This document shows positions 57,272-64,000 of a stretch of DNA of 64,000 bases, piece by piece. The position numbers and the translations under genes were made by a program. The stretch spans positions 1 through 64,000 of the forward strand of contig CACJAW010000008.1 in assembly GCA_902591495.1 (NCBI GenBank), in the 5' to 3' direction. Under the pieces are notes generated by a model. It was given only the letters and a program-made list of their open reading frames with translations. It was not told the origin of the DNA and did not search any database. Positions within the stretch are counted from its first letter, which is position 1. Each line of letters begins with the position of its first letter. The DNA comes from an uncultured Pseudohongiella sp. GTDB taxonomy: Bacteria; Pseudomonadota; Gammaproteobacteria; Pseudomonadales; Pseudohongiellaceae.

Positions 57272-58290
57272 TCGCAAGATTTCAGAAGAAAAAATTCTTA
57301 AACAACTTAATTTGGTTCAGTGCCGTTGTCCTTTTAATTTTAACCGTTCGTGAGTTACCTATTAGTGAAATGCTTCAGCGCATTTATGCGATTTCATTTT
57401 CTGCATGGACCACATTATTTTTTGTCAATTTAGTTATACTTTTTCTAGCTGTCAAACGTTGGCAAATTCTTTCTAGAACATTTGATATTAAGATATCTTT
57501 TGCGCGCCTATTCACTATCCGCCAAGCAGGTAGCACTTTTAGTTTTGTGACACCCGGCCCTCAATTTGGGGGAGAGCCTCTCCAAGCCTATTGGCTTTAT
57601 CAAGATCACGGGATGCGACTGGATAACATTATTGCTCTTATTGGAGCAGATCGCTTTATTGAAATTTTTATCAATTTTTCATTTTTATTTCTGAGTATCT
57701 TACTAGTAATACAAGGAAATATAGAGGCTGACTTATCTAATGCTGTTCTTTTTGTTTCTCTCTCATTAGTCTGCCTCATAGCCTTGTTGTTGTTATTTTT
57801 ATATAAATATCGTTTTATCGTTAGTGCGTTATTTTCGTTGTATGGCAAGGTATTTCAGAAAGCATCGGATAAAGATCAGGAAGAACGGATAATCACCAGT
57901 ATAAGCATGATTTTTTCAAGGATTGAGAAAGATAAATTAAGAGTGTCTTTTGCGATATTTATTGGAGTATTCGGATGGCTTGCTCTTATTTTCGAATTGT
58001 ATCTAATGATGAGTGCATTAAATCTCACTCCTGATCTTTATGAAATAGTGTTTGTCATGCTTGGAATTCGAATAGCATTACTGATGCCAATTCCTGGTGG
58101 AGTTGGGACCATTGAGGCCTCGCTAATATGGTCTTTCGGTATCCTTGGCATCAGTTTGGTTGGAGCTGGTGGGGTAATGGCCTTAAACAGAATAAGAGAT
58201 TTAATAATTCTTGCAATTGGTGCTGGATGCTTATTTTATCTGTCGAGTCCTAACTCAAGACGGGAGAATTTTTCAGAGCGAGGTCAATAA
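57268..58290 (+). CDS. UPF0104/lysylphosphatidylglycerol synthase TM-type membrane protein
   Basis: About 340 aa, seven or eight membrane helices. Family landmarks: SFVTPGPQFGGEPLQAYWLY near residue 92 and PIPGGVGTIEASLIWSFGI near residue 275. This fold occurs in flippase-like proteins and the membrane half of MprF; no aminoacyl-transfer domain is present. It likely moves or stabilises a lipid product made by the adjacent CDP-alcohol phosphatidyltransferase (inference from ATGA overlap). Convergent with the PTPS-like gene. Confidence 0.82.
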   Translation: MIARFQKKKFLNNLIWFSAVVLLILTVRELPISEMLQRIYAISFSAWTTLFFVNLVILFLAVKRWQILSRTFDIKISFARLFTIRQAGSTFSFVTPGPQFGGEPLQAYWLYQDHGMRLDNIIALIGADRFIEIFINFSFLFLSILLVIQGNIEADLSNAVLFVSLSLVCLIALLLLFLYKYRFIVSALFSLYGKVFQKASDKDQEERIITSISMIFSRIEKDKLRVSFAIFIGVFGWLALIFELYLMMSALNLTPDLYEIVFVMLGIRIALLMPIPGGVGTIEASLIWSFGILGISLVGAGGVMALNRIRDLIILAIGAGCLFYLSSPNSRRENFSERGQ

Positions 58291-58314
58291 CCCAAAGTAA
58301 TCTGTGCTTTTGAA

Positions 58315-58692
58315 CTATATCTCGCTCTTGTAGGCAGCCCAACAACTCTCATTTTCCCATAACTTTACAGATAGTGTCCCGGTAGGTCCCATTTTAATTT
58401 TTTTTGCCAATTTCTGATTAAGAATACGGGAAAAGTGTTCGATACTCGGATTGAGACCCTCGAATTCCGGCTTGTCGTTTAGCATGGTGTCACGAAAGTA
58501 ATCAACAATACCATCCAAACCTGCCTCGATATCAACAATATCAACGAGATAGCCATGCTCGTCCAGAGTGTCGCTTTCAATACTAACCTCGACCACATAA
58601 TGGTGAGCGTGTGGTTCGTTCTCAGCACCCCAGTCGCCACCAATTAAAAAATGGTTCGCGATAAATTCTCTAGTTACAGCTACTTTATACAT
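58315..58692 (-). CDS. 6-pyruvoyltetrahydropterin synthase-like protein, catalytic Cys absent
   Basis: A 125-aa protein of the PTPS/QueD fold. Zinc ligands appear to be His14 (ANHFL) and His28/His30 in PHAHHYVVEV, where QueD has HGH. The residue aligned with QueD catalytic Cys27 is Glu24 (GAENEPHAHH), and the only Cys is near the C-terminus (ENESCWAAY). The C-terminal Glu of the family is retained in LWENES. It therefore is not an ordinary QueD; PTPS-III enzymes also use Glu, but with a different spacing. Last of the ribA-ribD-MDR-PTPS set, 8 nt after the MDR stop with GAGG before the ATG. Confidence 0.8.
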   Translation of the reverse strand: MYKVAVTREFIANHFLIGGDWGAENEPHAHHYVVEVSIESDTLDEHGYLVDIVDIEAGLDGIVDYFRDTMLNDKPEFEGLNPSIEHFSRILNQKLAKKIKMGPTGTLSVKLWENESCWAAYKSEI

Positions 58693-58700
58693 AAATTCCT

Positions 58701-59732
58701 CTATCCATCTTCGTATTTAAATATAACTTGCAATATTCCTTTCTCTCCATCATTGATTCGCTTATAGAACTCAGGGGCATCTTGAATATCTACAGAGTGA
58801 GAGATAAATTTACTGGGTTTCACCTTCTTCAGCATTTCCCATACTAAACTGATTCTCCGGGCCTTATCCCATCGTCCAGTCAAGTCTGGTCCAATTGTAC
58901 TCACTTGACTGGTGATAAATTGAAGGCGATTCCTGTGAGCTACGCCACCCAATTCAACCTTAGCTGATCTAGTCCCGTACCAACTACCGAGCACTATACG
59001 ACTGGAAAAACCGGCTAATTCAATAGCCAAATTCACTGCTTCTGGCTGACCACTAACTTCATAAATCAAATCTGCGTCAGATACGGCAGAAAGCTCATTC
59101 AGGGTTAACTTTTCGGGAGCAAATACGTTTGCAACACCAGCTTGCTTTGACCACTCTCGACGGTCTTCATCTTTGTCAAAACTTGTTAGAGAGGCGAGTG
59201 GGTACTGTGACAACAAACCAGCTAACAATAAACCCACGATACCCTGACCTAAAATAACAACACTCTCACCCACTAACGGTTTCCCGTCTTGAGCTAAATT
59301 CACTGCCGTTTCCATATTTGGCAAAAAAACGGCATCCTTCATCGCAACACCTTCAGGTATTGCGATTAACTCCTTTATTGAGGCAACAAAATGGCTTACA
59401 TGTGGATGAAAGCAAAAAACTTCGCGCCCTAACCAACTAGTTTCAACCTTTGCACCCACTTCAATAATGCTACCAACACATGCATAGCCATATTTTTTTG
59501 GATACCCTACACCGGTCTTTAGACTTTCAATTGAACTATCCATAGGCATATCACTCGGCATTTCACCTCTATAAAGAAGCAGCTCTGAGCCAGCACTAAT
59601 GGCTGAGTAGAGAACAGAAACTAGGACCTCAGTTGGACCCGGTTTTCTCAACTCAGTTTTTCGCACCTCTACTTGATTTGGTGCAGTAAACCACACTTCT
59701 TGAGACTGGCGATGTTCTAATTTATTGTTCAT
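58701..59732 (-). CDS. MDR superfamily dehydrogenase lacking zinc ligands
   Basis: About 343 aa, medium-chain dehydrogenase/reductase fold. The N-terminal GroES-like domain has YSAISAGSELLLYRGEMP, where the catalytic-zinc Cys of true alcohol dehydrogenases is Ser, and there is no structural-zinc Cys cluster. The nucleotide loop VVILGQGIVGLLLAGLL lies near residue 158. The pattern resembles BchC-type members, which reduce or oxidise tetrapyrrole side chains. It probably is an NAD(P)H oxidoreductase of an unknown intermediate. ATG at 59732 follows the ribD-like stop by 5 nt. Confidence 0.82.
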   Translation of the reverse strand: MNNKLEHRQSQEVWFTAPNQVEVRKTELRKPGPTEVLVSVLYSAISAGSELLLYRGEMPSDMPMDSSIESLKTGVGYPKKYGYACVGSIIEVGAKVETSWLGREVFCFHPHVSHFVASIKELIAIPEGVAMKDAVFLPNMETAVNLAQDGKPLVGESVVILGQGIVGLLLAGLLSQYPLASLTSFDKDEDRREWSKQAGVANVFAPEKLTLNELSAVSDADLIYEVSGQPEAVNLAIELAGFSSRIVLGSWYGTRSAKVELGGVAHRNRLQFITSQVSTIGPDLTGRWDKARRISLVWEMLKKVKPSKFISHSVDIQDAPEFYKRINDGEKGILQVIFKYEDG

Positions 59733-59737
59733 CAGAT

Positions 59738-60454
59738 CTAGTTTTTGTAATCGATTTCGCCCCAAACAATGATCTCATCATCCTGCTGATGACTATTCAG
59801 AGCTACAATTCTCGGAAAGATAGAATCATTGACCAAAGTATTTACTGCTTTGTATCCTCCGACCAGCATAGGGGCAACTGTTAACGTTATCGCGTCTGCT
59901 AATTGTGCTTTGAGAAATGAGGAAATGACATTAGCTCCACCTTCAACCATTAAAGTTTTTATCCCTCTCGCATAAATAGCGCTCATTGCTGATTCTAAAT
60001 CCACTCTACCTTCGTTATCGGATTCAACAACTATTTGCTCGAAGGTGCTTTGGTAATCTTTTACTTGCGAATTTGTTAGTACCCATGGCTTTTGGTTATT
60101 TTCCCGGCAAATTTTGCTATCAGAGGGGAGCCTTTGACTACTATCAAGCACTATTGGTTGAGGACTAGGTCCACCCCACTCTCTTACGTTAAGCAAAGGA
60201 TCATCCGCTAGCACAGTGCCAATACCTATCAAAATCCCATCATGCCAGCTTCGAAGGGCATGCGTCATAGCATTAGTGGTACGGCTACTAAGCGAAATAG
60301 TCTTTCCGGGCTCGGTAGTTATGCTCCCATCCCAGCTCTGAGCATAGCTCAGAGTAATAATTGGCCTATTTTCGGATTCGCATTTGCTCGCAAGGGCGCC
60401 GGACTCTTGACGCAAACTAGTCAACCATCGCAATATTTGGTCATTGAGCTTCAT
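59738..60454 (-). CDS. RibD C-terminal-type reductase, stand-alone
   Basis: A 238-aa protein made only of the RibD reductase domain (DHFR-like): ITLSYAQSWDGSITTEPGK, MTHALRSWHDGILIGIGTVL, LADDPLLNVRE and TLMVEGGANVISSFL. The N-terminal deaminase domain of normal bacterial RibD is missing, as in fungal RIB7 and archaeal enzymes that reduce the ribosylamino-pyrimidine before deamination. Begins 4 nt after ribA. In this context it probably reduces the RibA product or a derivative rather than serving housekeeping riboflavin synthesis (inference). Confidence 0.85.
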   Translation of the reverse strand: MKLNDQILRWLTSLRQESGALASKCESENRPIITLSYAQSWDGSITTEPGKTISLSSRTTNAMTHALRSWHDGILIGIGTVLADDPLLNVREWGGPSPQPIVLDSSQRLPSDSKICRENNQKPWVLTNSQVKDYQSTFEQIVVESDNEGRVDLESAMSAIYARGIKTLMVEGGANVISSFLKAQLADAITLTVAPMLVGGYKAVNTLVNDSIFPRIVALNSHQQDDEIIVWGEIDYKN

Positions 60455-60458
60455 TAAC

Positions 60459-61073
60459 TCATTTCTTTAAGGTTTTGATCTTTAAGATGTGATTCATCCT
60501 TTGCGCCTTGGTTTCGAGATAACTAACGTTGTCAGAGTTAGCAGCAATATCCAGCGAAACTCTTTTTGACACGACAATACCCAAATCCTCAAGCGCATTT
60601 ATTTTCCCTGGATTATTTGTAATTAAATCTACTGAACTGACTCCTAAGTCACGAAAAATGTGCGCGGCTAGGGAGTAATCTCGAGCATCCGCCTCGTGGC
60701 CTAACTCTAGATTAGCATCCACTGTATCTAAGCCTTTATCTTGTAAATTATAGGCTCTTAATTTTTCTAGAAGACCAATACCTCTTCCTTCCTGCCTCAG
60801 ATAAACTATTACTCCGATACCAATTTCTGAAATCATTTTCATCGAACAGTCGAGCTGCTCCCCACAGTCACATCGCCTTGAGCCTAAAACATCCCCCGTA
60901 AAACACTCTGAGTGAACACGAGCGAGCACCGACTGATGTTGAGAAAGGTCTCCCATAAATAGTGCCAGATGCTCCTTGCTATCTTGTGTGTTTGAGTAAA
61001 AGCATAGCTGAAAATCCCCATAATCGGTGGGAATTCGTGTGCTCACCTCGCGAGTAACTTCAAGTTTATTCAT
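60459..61073 (-). CDS. ribA: GTP cyclohydrolase II, stand-alone
   Basis: A 204-aa enzyme opening GTP to 2,5-diamino-6-ribosylamino-pyrimidinone phosphate, formate and PPi. Zinc Cys set CFTGDVLGSRRCDCGEQL near residue 58, VIVYLRQEGRGIGLLEKL near residue 88 and the C-terminal TNNPGKINALEDLGI are intact. There is no RibB domain. First gene of the minus-strand set ribA-ribD-like-MDR-PTPS-like, spaced by 4, 5 and 8 nt, so the four enzymes surely act together. Divergent from the glycosyltransferase gene. Confidence 0.93.
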   Translation of the reverse strand: MNKLEVTREVSTRIPTDYGDFQLCFYSNTQDSKEHLALFMGDLSQHQSVLARVHSECFTGDVLGSRRCDCGEQLDCSMKMISEIGIGVIVYLRQEGRGIGLLEKLRAYNLQDKGLDTVDANLELGHEADARDYSLAAHIFRDLGVSSVDLITNNPGKINALEDLGIVVSKRVSLDIAANSDNVSYLETKAQRMNHILKIKTLKK

Positions 61074-61202
61074 TTTGGTTTGTAGAAAAAATCCTATAAC
61101 TGTTAATCTTATACCAAGCTTAATTTATCAATCATCACCTGTCTATTTAGGCCTATGATTCACTAAAATTAAGCATACAACTTTAAAAATGGATGTAGTC
61201 AC

Positions 61203-62255
61203 TTGTTAAATTCGGAACTGTATTTCGTTTTTCCTGGTAATCTTAACACCAATACTGGTGGCTATCATTACGACCGCAGAGTCATCGAAGAACTAGGAAA
61301 ACTGGGCAGCTCCGTAAAAATTATCTCCCTGTCAGAGGAGTTTCCTTTCCCAGACGAAATTGCTTTAAGAAATACTGCATATATTTTTTCAAGTATACCA
61401 GATGATTCCGTTGTAATCGTGGATGGTTTGGCTTTTGGGGCGATGAAAAATGTGATAAGACTTCACAAAAATAGGCTTTATTTGATCGCACTCTGTCACC
61501 ATCCTTTAGCTATGGAAACAGGATTAAATCCTCGTGAAAGAGAATCACTTCTTCAATCCGAGAACTATGCCCTTAAAAACGCAGCTCATGTCATAGTAAC
61601 TAGCCAAAATACGCGCAAAATTTTGATCGAGGATTTTTCAATTTCGGCGTCTCAAATTACGGTTGCCCTTCCAGGAACAGATAGATATCCATTCGCTAAG
61701 TGTAATGGTTCACCAACAAGACTTTTAACTTGCGCGTCTCTTACAAAGCGGAAAGGTCATGATGTACTCATTGAAGCATTAAGCAAAATTGATTTTTTAG
61801 ACTGGCAAGCCCGGTTCGTTGGCGATGAAACTCTTGACCCAGCATGGGCTTGCGAGCTAAAGAATAGAGCTGAACTTAGAGGTCTGAGTGACCAGATTGA
61901 GTTTGTTGGCGCTGTTGCTAACATCTCTCTTGAATACCAAAATGCAGATATTTTTGTCTTACCGTCAAAATTTGAGGGTTATGGCATGGTGTTATCCGAA
62001 GCGATAGCACATGGGTTACCAATAGTCTCAACTCGGGTTGGAGCTATCCCGGAAGTGGTTCCTGAGTCCGCTGGAATCCTCGTTGATATTGAAGATCACT
62101 CTGCTTTGGCGGCAGCACTAAAAAAACTAATCTTAGATAACGATTTGAGGAACAAAATGCAACTGGGTGCCCAAAAAGCAGCGTTGACCCTGCCCTCCTG
62201 GGGAATTTGCGCTGACCTCATAGCAAAGGGCATGGAGACAATTCCTAAAAAATGA
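61203..62255 (+). CDS. Glycosyltransferase family 4
   Basis: A 350-aa GT-B protein. N-terminal FVFPGNLNTNTGGYHYDRRV, linker LLTCASLTKRKGHDVLIEAL, and the nucleotide-sugar site SKFEGYGMVLSEAIAHGLPI near residue 260 (Glu pair) followed by STRVGAIPEV. It retains the donor-side EX7E pattern of GT4. Sugar and acceptor are unknown. The start is TTG at 61203, weakly supported by GGATG upstream; no ATG exists before the conserved core. Overlaps the methyltransferase by 4 nt (ATGA). Confidence 0.86.
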   Translation: MLNSELYFVFPGNLNTNTGGYHYDRRVIEELGKLGSSVKIISLSEEFPFPDEIALRNTAYIFSSIPDDSVVIVDGLAFGAMKNVIRLHKNRLYLIALCHHPLAMETGLNPRERESLLQSENYALKNAAHVIVTSQNTRKILIEDFSISASQITVALPGTDRYPFAKCNGSPTRLLTCASLTKRKGHDVLIEALSKIDFLDWQARFVGDETLDPAWACELKNRAELRGLSDQIEFVGAVANISLEYQNADIFVLPSKFEGYGMVLSEAIAHGLPIVSTRVGAIPEVVPESAGILVDIEDHSALAAALKKLILDNDLRNKMQLGAQKAALTLPSWGICADLIAKGMETIPKK

Positions 62256-63082
62256 GCGGATTTAGTATCGAGTGGCTTAATTTAAGAGAAGTCTCGGATC
62301 ACAGAGCCCGAGATAAAGATTTGCTTAAGACTGCGGTTGACTGGTTAAACAACCTTAAAGCGAAGGATAAAGTGATTGTTGATTTAGGAAGCGGGACTGG
62401 CTCTACAATTCGAGGACTACAGAGATACACAACGCTAACACCTTCAATTCAATGGAGACTAGTTGATAATGATCCTGGGTTGCTAGCTGAGGCTATTCAT
62501 AGACATTCAGAGGAGTACTCAATCGAGAGCTTTTTAGTAGATCTTTCTGAAACTCAAAAACTACCGCTCAAATCAGTAAGTTTGATAACAGCCTCTGCTC
62601 TTCTCGACCTCGTATCCGAGAATTTTATCCGGGATTTGTGTCAACTCATCAAAGAAAAGAATGAGTCCCAACCCGTAGGATTTTATTCTACTCTCAACTA
62701 TGATGGATGCATAAAATGGACGCCTTTTCATCCTCTTGATGCATCAATTCTCATGAACTTTAATGCCGATCAGAGGAGAAATAAAGGTTTTGGTCCGGCG
62801 CTAGGCCCTGACGCGACCGATTTTCTAACAAGACAATTTCACTGTGCCAAGTTTCAATGCCTAAGCGCAAAGAGCCCTTGGTTACTTGGTCCTGCTGATT
62901 ATCTATTAACAGAATCCCTGATTAATGGTATCTCGGGTGTCGCTATTAAGACGGACGGATTAACAAATTCAGACATCCTAGATTGGAAAACCTTTAGAAT
63001 GAAGAATATTAGAACTGGAACTTGTTTTTTAGGACATACTGATATTTTAGTTCTACCAAACAGTTTGGCACGTTACAGATAA
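62252..63082 (+). CDS. Class I SAM-dependent methyltransferase
   Basis: A 276-aa methyltransferase. SAM loop VIVDLGSGTGSTIRGLQRY near residue 45, acidic loop RLVDNDPGLLAEA near residue 72 and LITASALLDLV, the motif-IV region near residue 112. Substrate unknown; translational coupling with the GT4 gene (ATGA) suggests it modifies the glycosylated product or its precursor. Possibly the last gene of the pyrimidine/pterin-glycolipid cluster. Confidence 0.82.
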   Translation: MSGFSIEWLNLREVSDHRARDKDLLKTAVDWLNNLKAKDKVIVDLGSGTGSTIRGLQRYTTLTPSIQWRLVDNDPGLLAEAIHRHSEEYSIESFLVDLSETQKLPLKSVSLITASALLDLVSENFIRDLCQLIKEKNESQPVGFYSTLNYDGCIKWTPFHPLDASILMNFNADQRRNKGFGPALGPDATDFLTRQFHCAKFQCLSAKSPWLLGPADYLLTESLINGISGVAIKTDGLTNSDILDWKTFRMKNIRTGTCFLGHTDILVLPNSLARYR

Positions 63083-63120
63083 AATTCTTGAATATGACTT
63101 TGTTTACATGGTGGTAGAAA

Positions 63121-63723
63121 TTATTCTTGTACAGCCTCAAACTCAAAACGTAGTATCACTTTGTTCCCTACCATGTCGTTCGACACACCATAATCCATAC
63201 CCCAAAGGCTTCGATCAATAACGGTGTTTGCTGATATTCCAATAGTTTCTTTTCTATGTCCAAACGGGTATCTAGCAAACTTGTTTAGCTTAATATCCAG
63301 GATTATGGGATGGGTCATTCCGAGAAGTGTTAGGTTACCTAGCAACTCACCACCAGATCGTTGCTGATTGGGGAGAAACTCACTAGCCTCAAATAAAATC
63401 GTTGGATGCCTTCTTGAATTCAAAAAATCTCTGCCTCTCAAATGATCATCTCGATCATCATTATTAGAGAAAATGCTTCCCGCTTGAATTTCTACTCGAC
63501 CCGAAAAGAACTCGAAAGTTCCAGGGTCAAAATCAAACTCCCCAGACCCTTCTAAAAAAAGACCTAATTGACTTTGATATCCTATATGGTCTGTTTCAAA
63601 CACTATAGAGAAATGCTCGGGATCGATCTCCCACGTGACTGGTTGGCCAATCACAGCGCCACTAGGGCCTAACAAACCGAATGACAGCAACAAAAATATT
63701 TTTAATTTTATTAGCGAGCTCAT
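63121..63723 (-). CDS. YceI family periplasmic protein (second copy)
   Basis: A 200-aa protein with a signal peptide (LLLSFGLLGPSGAVIGQP) and the YceI barrel: WEIDPEHFSIVFETDHIGYQ, RDDHLRGRDFLNSRRHPTIL, LGNLTLLGMTHPIILDIKL and C-terminal WGMDYGVSNDMVGNKVILRF. Closer to canonical YceI than the copy at 9718. AAGGAGG stands before the ATG. Downstream of kynureninase, 47 bp after its stop. Confidence 0.9.
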   Translation of the reverse strand: MSSLIKLKIFLLLSFGLLGPSGAVIGQPVTWEIDPEHFSIVFETDHIGYQSQLGLFLEGSGEFDFDPGTFEFFSGRVEIQAGSIFSNNDDRDDHLRGRDFLNSRRHPTILFEASEFLPNQQRSGGELLGNLTLLGMTHPIILDIKLNKFARYPFGHRKETIGISANTVIDRSLWGMDYGVSNDMVGNKVILRFEFEAVQE

Positions 63724-63752
63724 TTTTAGTATTCGCCTCCTTTATATTCCAT

Positions 63753-63773
63753 TAAGCCGTTCAAAACGGTTTA
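63753..63773 (-). other. Hairpin at the kynureninase stop
   Basis: TAAGCCGTT-CAA-AACGGTTTA, a 9-bp stem with one G-U pair whose end includes the kynU stop codon. No U-run, so its role is unclear. Confidence 0.4.
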
Positions 63774-64000
63774 AGTGACGTTTTGCTTTTCTTGAAATTT
63801 TTCTTCCATAAATGATCGGCTTTGAACAACCTCAATCAGTTTTTTAACAGCCAAACCAATATCTCTATTTGACAAGATCATCGGAGAGAATCCAACTCTG
63901 AGTATATTTGGAGCACGAAAATCCGCAATTACTCCTTCTTCCATCCAGGCCCTACTTATGGGATAGGCATACGGGTGCGAAAATGAAAGTTGGGCTCCTC
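63771..64000 (-). CDS. kynU: Kynureninase, C-terminal part (truncated by window edge)
   Basis: Only the last 75 residues are in the window; the gene continues beyond position 64000. The C-terminus reads AQLSFSHPYAYPISRAW, then VIADFRAPNILRVGFSPMIL and LAVKKLIEVVQSRSF, the closing pattern of PLP-dependent kynureninase. The enzyme cleaves kynurenine to anthranilate and alanine in tryptophan breakdown. Catalytic Lys and PLP site are outside the window. No other kynurenine-pathway gene is visible here. Confidence 0.8.
   Translation of the reverse strand, partial: GAQLSFSHPYAYPISRAWMEEGVIADFRAPNILRVGFSPMILSNRDIGLAVKKLIEVVQSRSFMEEKFQEKQNVT

Noticed and set aside
59738-61073. Housekeeping riboflavin operon
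   Set aside because: RibD lacks its deaminase domain, RibA lacks RibB, and ribE/ribH are absent; the neighbours are not riboflavin genes.

Overview
The window looks like one contiguous chromosomal segment of a gammaproteobacterium, probably a marine oligotroph related to the Pseudomonadales/Cellvibrionales. The main reason is gene order. The blocks moeB-prmC-prfA-hemA // TPR lipoprotein-lolB-ispE-tRNA-Gln-prs-rplY-pth-ychF and yhdP-maf-mreD-mreC-mreB // gatC-gatA-gatB follow the arrangement known from Pseudomonas. The lineage assignment is inference. The DNA is AT-leaning, intergenic gaps are short, and TTG or GTG starts are used fairly often.

Layout. 0-9.7 kb: accessory and metabolic genes (DUF4105 membrane protein, a secreted protein of unknown function, TfoX-N protein, a ThDP enzyme, a sodium:solute symporter, a small lipoprotein with a hotdog thioesterase, a patatin-like hydrolase, an MFS transporter). 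9.7-18.7 kb: YceI, a flavoprotein-SelD fusion, a lipoprotein aminopeptidase, glutaminyl cyclase, HinT, mtnA beside an aldolase/SDR fusion, and an orphan ExbD. 18.8-22.8 kb: TetR regulator, DUF445, two tandem small membrane proteins, and a secreted pair (DUF6152 plus partner). 22.9-34.3 kb: YhdP, Maf, MreDCB and, divergently, GatCAB and a PA4642-family protein. 34.4-48.4 kb: RhlB-like helicase, moeB-prmC-prfA-hemA, then divergently the TPR-lolB-ispE-tRNA-Gln-prs-rplY-pth-ychF block and an M20 peptidase.

48.5-52.1 kb: tRNA-Met followed by a 3.5-kb segment bounded by repeats of the tRNA 3' end. It carries one large TPR-methyltransferase gene, and 9-bp motifs paired at 12-bp pitch lie near both ends. 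No integrase is visible, so it looks like a non-autonomous tRNA-associated element. 52.2-56.4 kb: a HAD phosphatase and a run encoding three enzymes with export signals (LD-carboxypeptidase, FAH-family hydrolase, acetamidase/formamidase).

56.5-63.1 kb: an unusual compact cluster of CDP-alcohol phosphatidyltransferase, UPF0104 membrane protein, PTPS-like protein, zinc-less MDR reductase, stand-alone RibD reductase, stand-alone GTP cyclohydrolase II, glycosyltransferase and methyltransferase. It combines pyrimidine/pterin chemistry with lipid and sugar transfer and is the best candidate here for an undescribed pathway. The window ends with a second YceI protein and the C-terminal end of kynureninase.
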